Source: CAZADH01 sp964483805
GTDB lineage: Bacteria > Muiribacteriota > Ozemobacteria > Ozemobacterales > Ozemobacteraceae
Direction of reading: 5' to 3'
DNA length: 8,542 nucleotides
Assembly: GCA_964483805.1 (NCBI GenBank)
Contig: CAZADH010000272.1
Coordinates: 1 to 8,542, forward strand
Below, piece after piece: positions 7,717 through 8,542 of this stretch (position 1 is its first letter; each line of letters begins with the position of its first letter). The translations under genes and the position numbers were made by a program. The notes below the pieces were generated by a model. It searched no databases. It had not been told where the DNA came from and was given only the letters and a program-made list of their open reading frames with translations.

Positions 7717-8381
7717 TGCTGCGTCGTCGTGTAATGCCAGTCGGGGTGTTGCAATACACTGTCTGTAAAGGCGCTGCCAATGGTGGTGCTGAGCGAGAGT
7801 GGCTTGGGATGCTTGATCTTGGCCGCGTCGGCGGCGTCGAGAATGCTCAATCGCACCCACAACACCGGGATGCGCGGGTTGTCGGCGGTCACGTAAGGCG
7901 CAAACTCGATTTCCTGAAAACCGTGAAACCGCACGACCTGGTTTGGCGTCGAACGCAACAGATCGCCGCTGGACGGGTCGAGGCTGTAGGTCACCGGTTC
8001 GACCTTCGCTTCGAGAGTGCCGTCGGCCACGGTGTCGGTGAACCGGTAGAAGCTGATCTCATTCTTGCGGATCTCGACCGGTTGGGTCTGGGGCTTCACC
8101 GCGCCGGGGGCGTCGGCGAAGTAGAACGGATCGCGCCGGCACCGTTCGAATACCGCTGCCGGCACGGTTTTGGGCAGGTAGGGGCAGGCGCTCAGGTAGT
8201 CGCGGCGCAGGTAGTCGAGCGCCATGCGCGCTTCCTGCAACTGGTTGAGGTTGACCGAGCCGACCAGGAAGTAATCCTGCATGACCGCAATCAGGCGAAA
8301 CATGATGAGAATGGCTCCGGCTGCAATCAACAGCGACATGAGCAACTCGATCATGGTGAAACCGCGCGTGGTTCGTCGCAT
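7713..8381 (-). CDS. Minor (pseudo)pilin with type IV prepilin leader, GspJ/PilW-like
   Basis: A 222-residue protein with a textbook prepilin start: basic 7-residue leader MRRTTRG, then FTMIELLMSLLIAAGAILIM. A prepilin peptidase would cut after Gly7 and methylate Phe8. Glu at mature position 5 and the ~22-residue hydrophobic helix (8-30) anchor and pack the subunit. The helix continues as an amphipathic stretch (47-62, LQEARMALDYLRRD), typical of GspJ/PilW. The globular part has FYRF (111-114), VTYSLDPSSGDLLR (130-143) and VLWVRLSI (173-180), matching the beta-sheet pattern of this group. Cys66 and Cys81 could form a disulfide. The start at 8381 is preferred over an in-frame ATG at 8405 because it gives the short leader, has a G-rich ribosome site (8391-8387) and overlaps the preceding stop as TGATG. 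It probably sits at the tip of a pilus or type II secretion pseudopilus. PilW versus GspJ cannot be settled here. Confidence 0.88.
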   Translation of the reverse strand: MRRTTRGFTMIELLMSLLIAAGAILIMFRLIAVMQDYFLVGSVNLNQLQEARMALDYLRRDYLSACPYLPKTVPAAVFERCRRDPFYFADAPGAVKPQTQPVEIRKNEISFYRFTDTVADGTLEAKVEPVTYSLDPSSGDLLRSTPNQVVRFHGFQEIEFAPYVTADNPRIPVLWVRLSILDAADAAKIKHPKPLSLSTTIGSAFTDSVLQHPDWHYTTTQQ

Positions 8382-8542
8382 CAGTACCCCCGCCGCTCGT
8401 CGCATACCAATGCCGAGAGCACGACCTTCTTGGTGCCCGTCAGGGTGCGGGGATCGGGAACCTGAGCCTGGTCATGCCAGTAGACCGTCACCGTGGCGCG
8501 ATAGAGATAGTCGGACCCGGGTTTTCCCGGGGCGACGGGATC
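8381..8542 (-). CDS. C-terminal end of a minor prepilin-like protein (PilV/GspI-like), 5' part outside window
   Basis: The last 53 codons of a gene that begins beyond the right edge of the window, ending in TGA at 8383-8381. The segment reads as alternating hydrophobic and polar beta strands (YLYRATVTVYWHD, then KKVVLSALVCDERRGY at the C terminus). This is the usual tail of minor pilins and pseudopilins of the PilV/GspI kind, where a VTVYW-like strand is followed by a Lys-rich turn and a final strand. The N-terminal methylation helix that would prove the family is not in the window. The stop codon shares one base with the start of the next gene, a GspJ/PilW-like prepilin, in the I-then-J order common in pseudopilin operons. 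The prepilin-cluster assignment is fairly secure. The exact subfamily is a guess. Confidence 0.7.
   Translation of the reverse strand, partial: DPVAPGKPGSDYLYRATVTVYWHDQAQVPDPRTLTGTKKVVLSALVCDERRGY

Noticed and set aside
7664..7759. 9-bp inverted repeat (GTGTATTGC at 7664-7672, GCAATACAC at 7751-7759)
   Set aside because: The arms are short and 78 bases apart, one lies inside the pilin coding region, and nothing suggests a mobile element end or attachment site.
1..8542. Search for CRISPR arrays, tRNA or rRNA genes, insertion sequences and riboswitches
   Set aside because: I saw no regularly spaced repeats, cloverleaf-like sequence, transposase motif or structured leader. Apart from the 93-base spacer the window is filled by coding sequence.

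Overview
All genes here are read from the minus strand, so the transcriptional order runs from high to low coordinates. The DNA is GC-rich and densely coding, with one 93-base intergenic gap. The prepilin-type genes point to a bacterium that makes a type IV pilus or type II secretion-like filament, most likely a diderm. The sequence alone does not fix the taxon. Clusters of large SpoIIE phosphatases beside prepilin genes would suit a poorly cultured lineage such as Candidatus Riflebacteria, but that is recollection and not evidence. A 10-base run of N (1663-1672) marks this as a draft or metagenomic scaffold.

Layout from upstream to downstream: (1) 8542-8381, the C-terminal 53 residues of a minor prepilin-like protein. 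(2) 8381-7713, a complete GspJ/PilW-like minor (pseudo)pilin whose start overlaps the previous stop (TGATG). (3) A 93-base spacer with a weak promoter candidate and a perfect 12-bp palindrome that spans the pilin stop codon. (4) 7619-4749, 4752-1729 and 1732-1, three tandem paralogous transmembrane SpoIIE/RsbU-type PP2C phosphatases. Each overlaps the next by 4 bases (ATGA). The third is interrupted by the N run and leaves the window before its HAMP and phosphatase domains.

The phosphatases share one design: TM1, extracytoplasmic module A, TM2, a short basic cytoplasmic loop, TM3, extracytoplasmic module B, TM4, HAMP, SpoIIE phosphatase. Modules A and B look like copies of one TM-plus-sensor unit, so each protein appears to have two sensors. 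The catalytic domains of the two complete copies keep the expected acidic metal-binding motifs. The probable role is dephosphorylation of STAS-type anti-sigma antagonists (or similar phosphoproteins) in response to two extracytoplasmic inputs. No STAS protein, anti-sigma kinase or sigma factor is encoded in the window, so the output is unknown. The tightly coupled operon of at least three dual-sensor phosphatases is the most unusual thing here.
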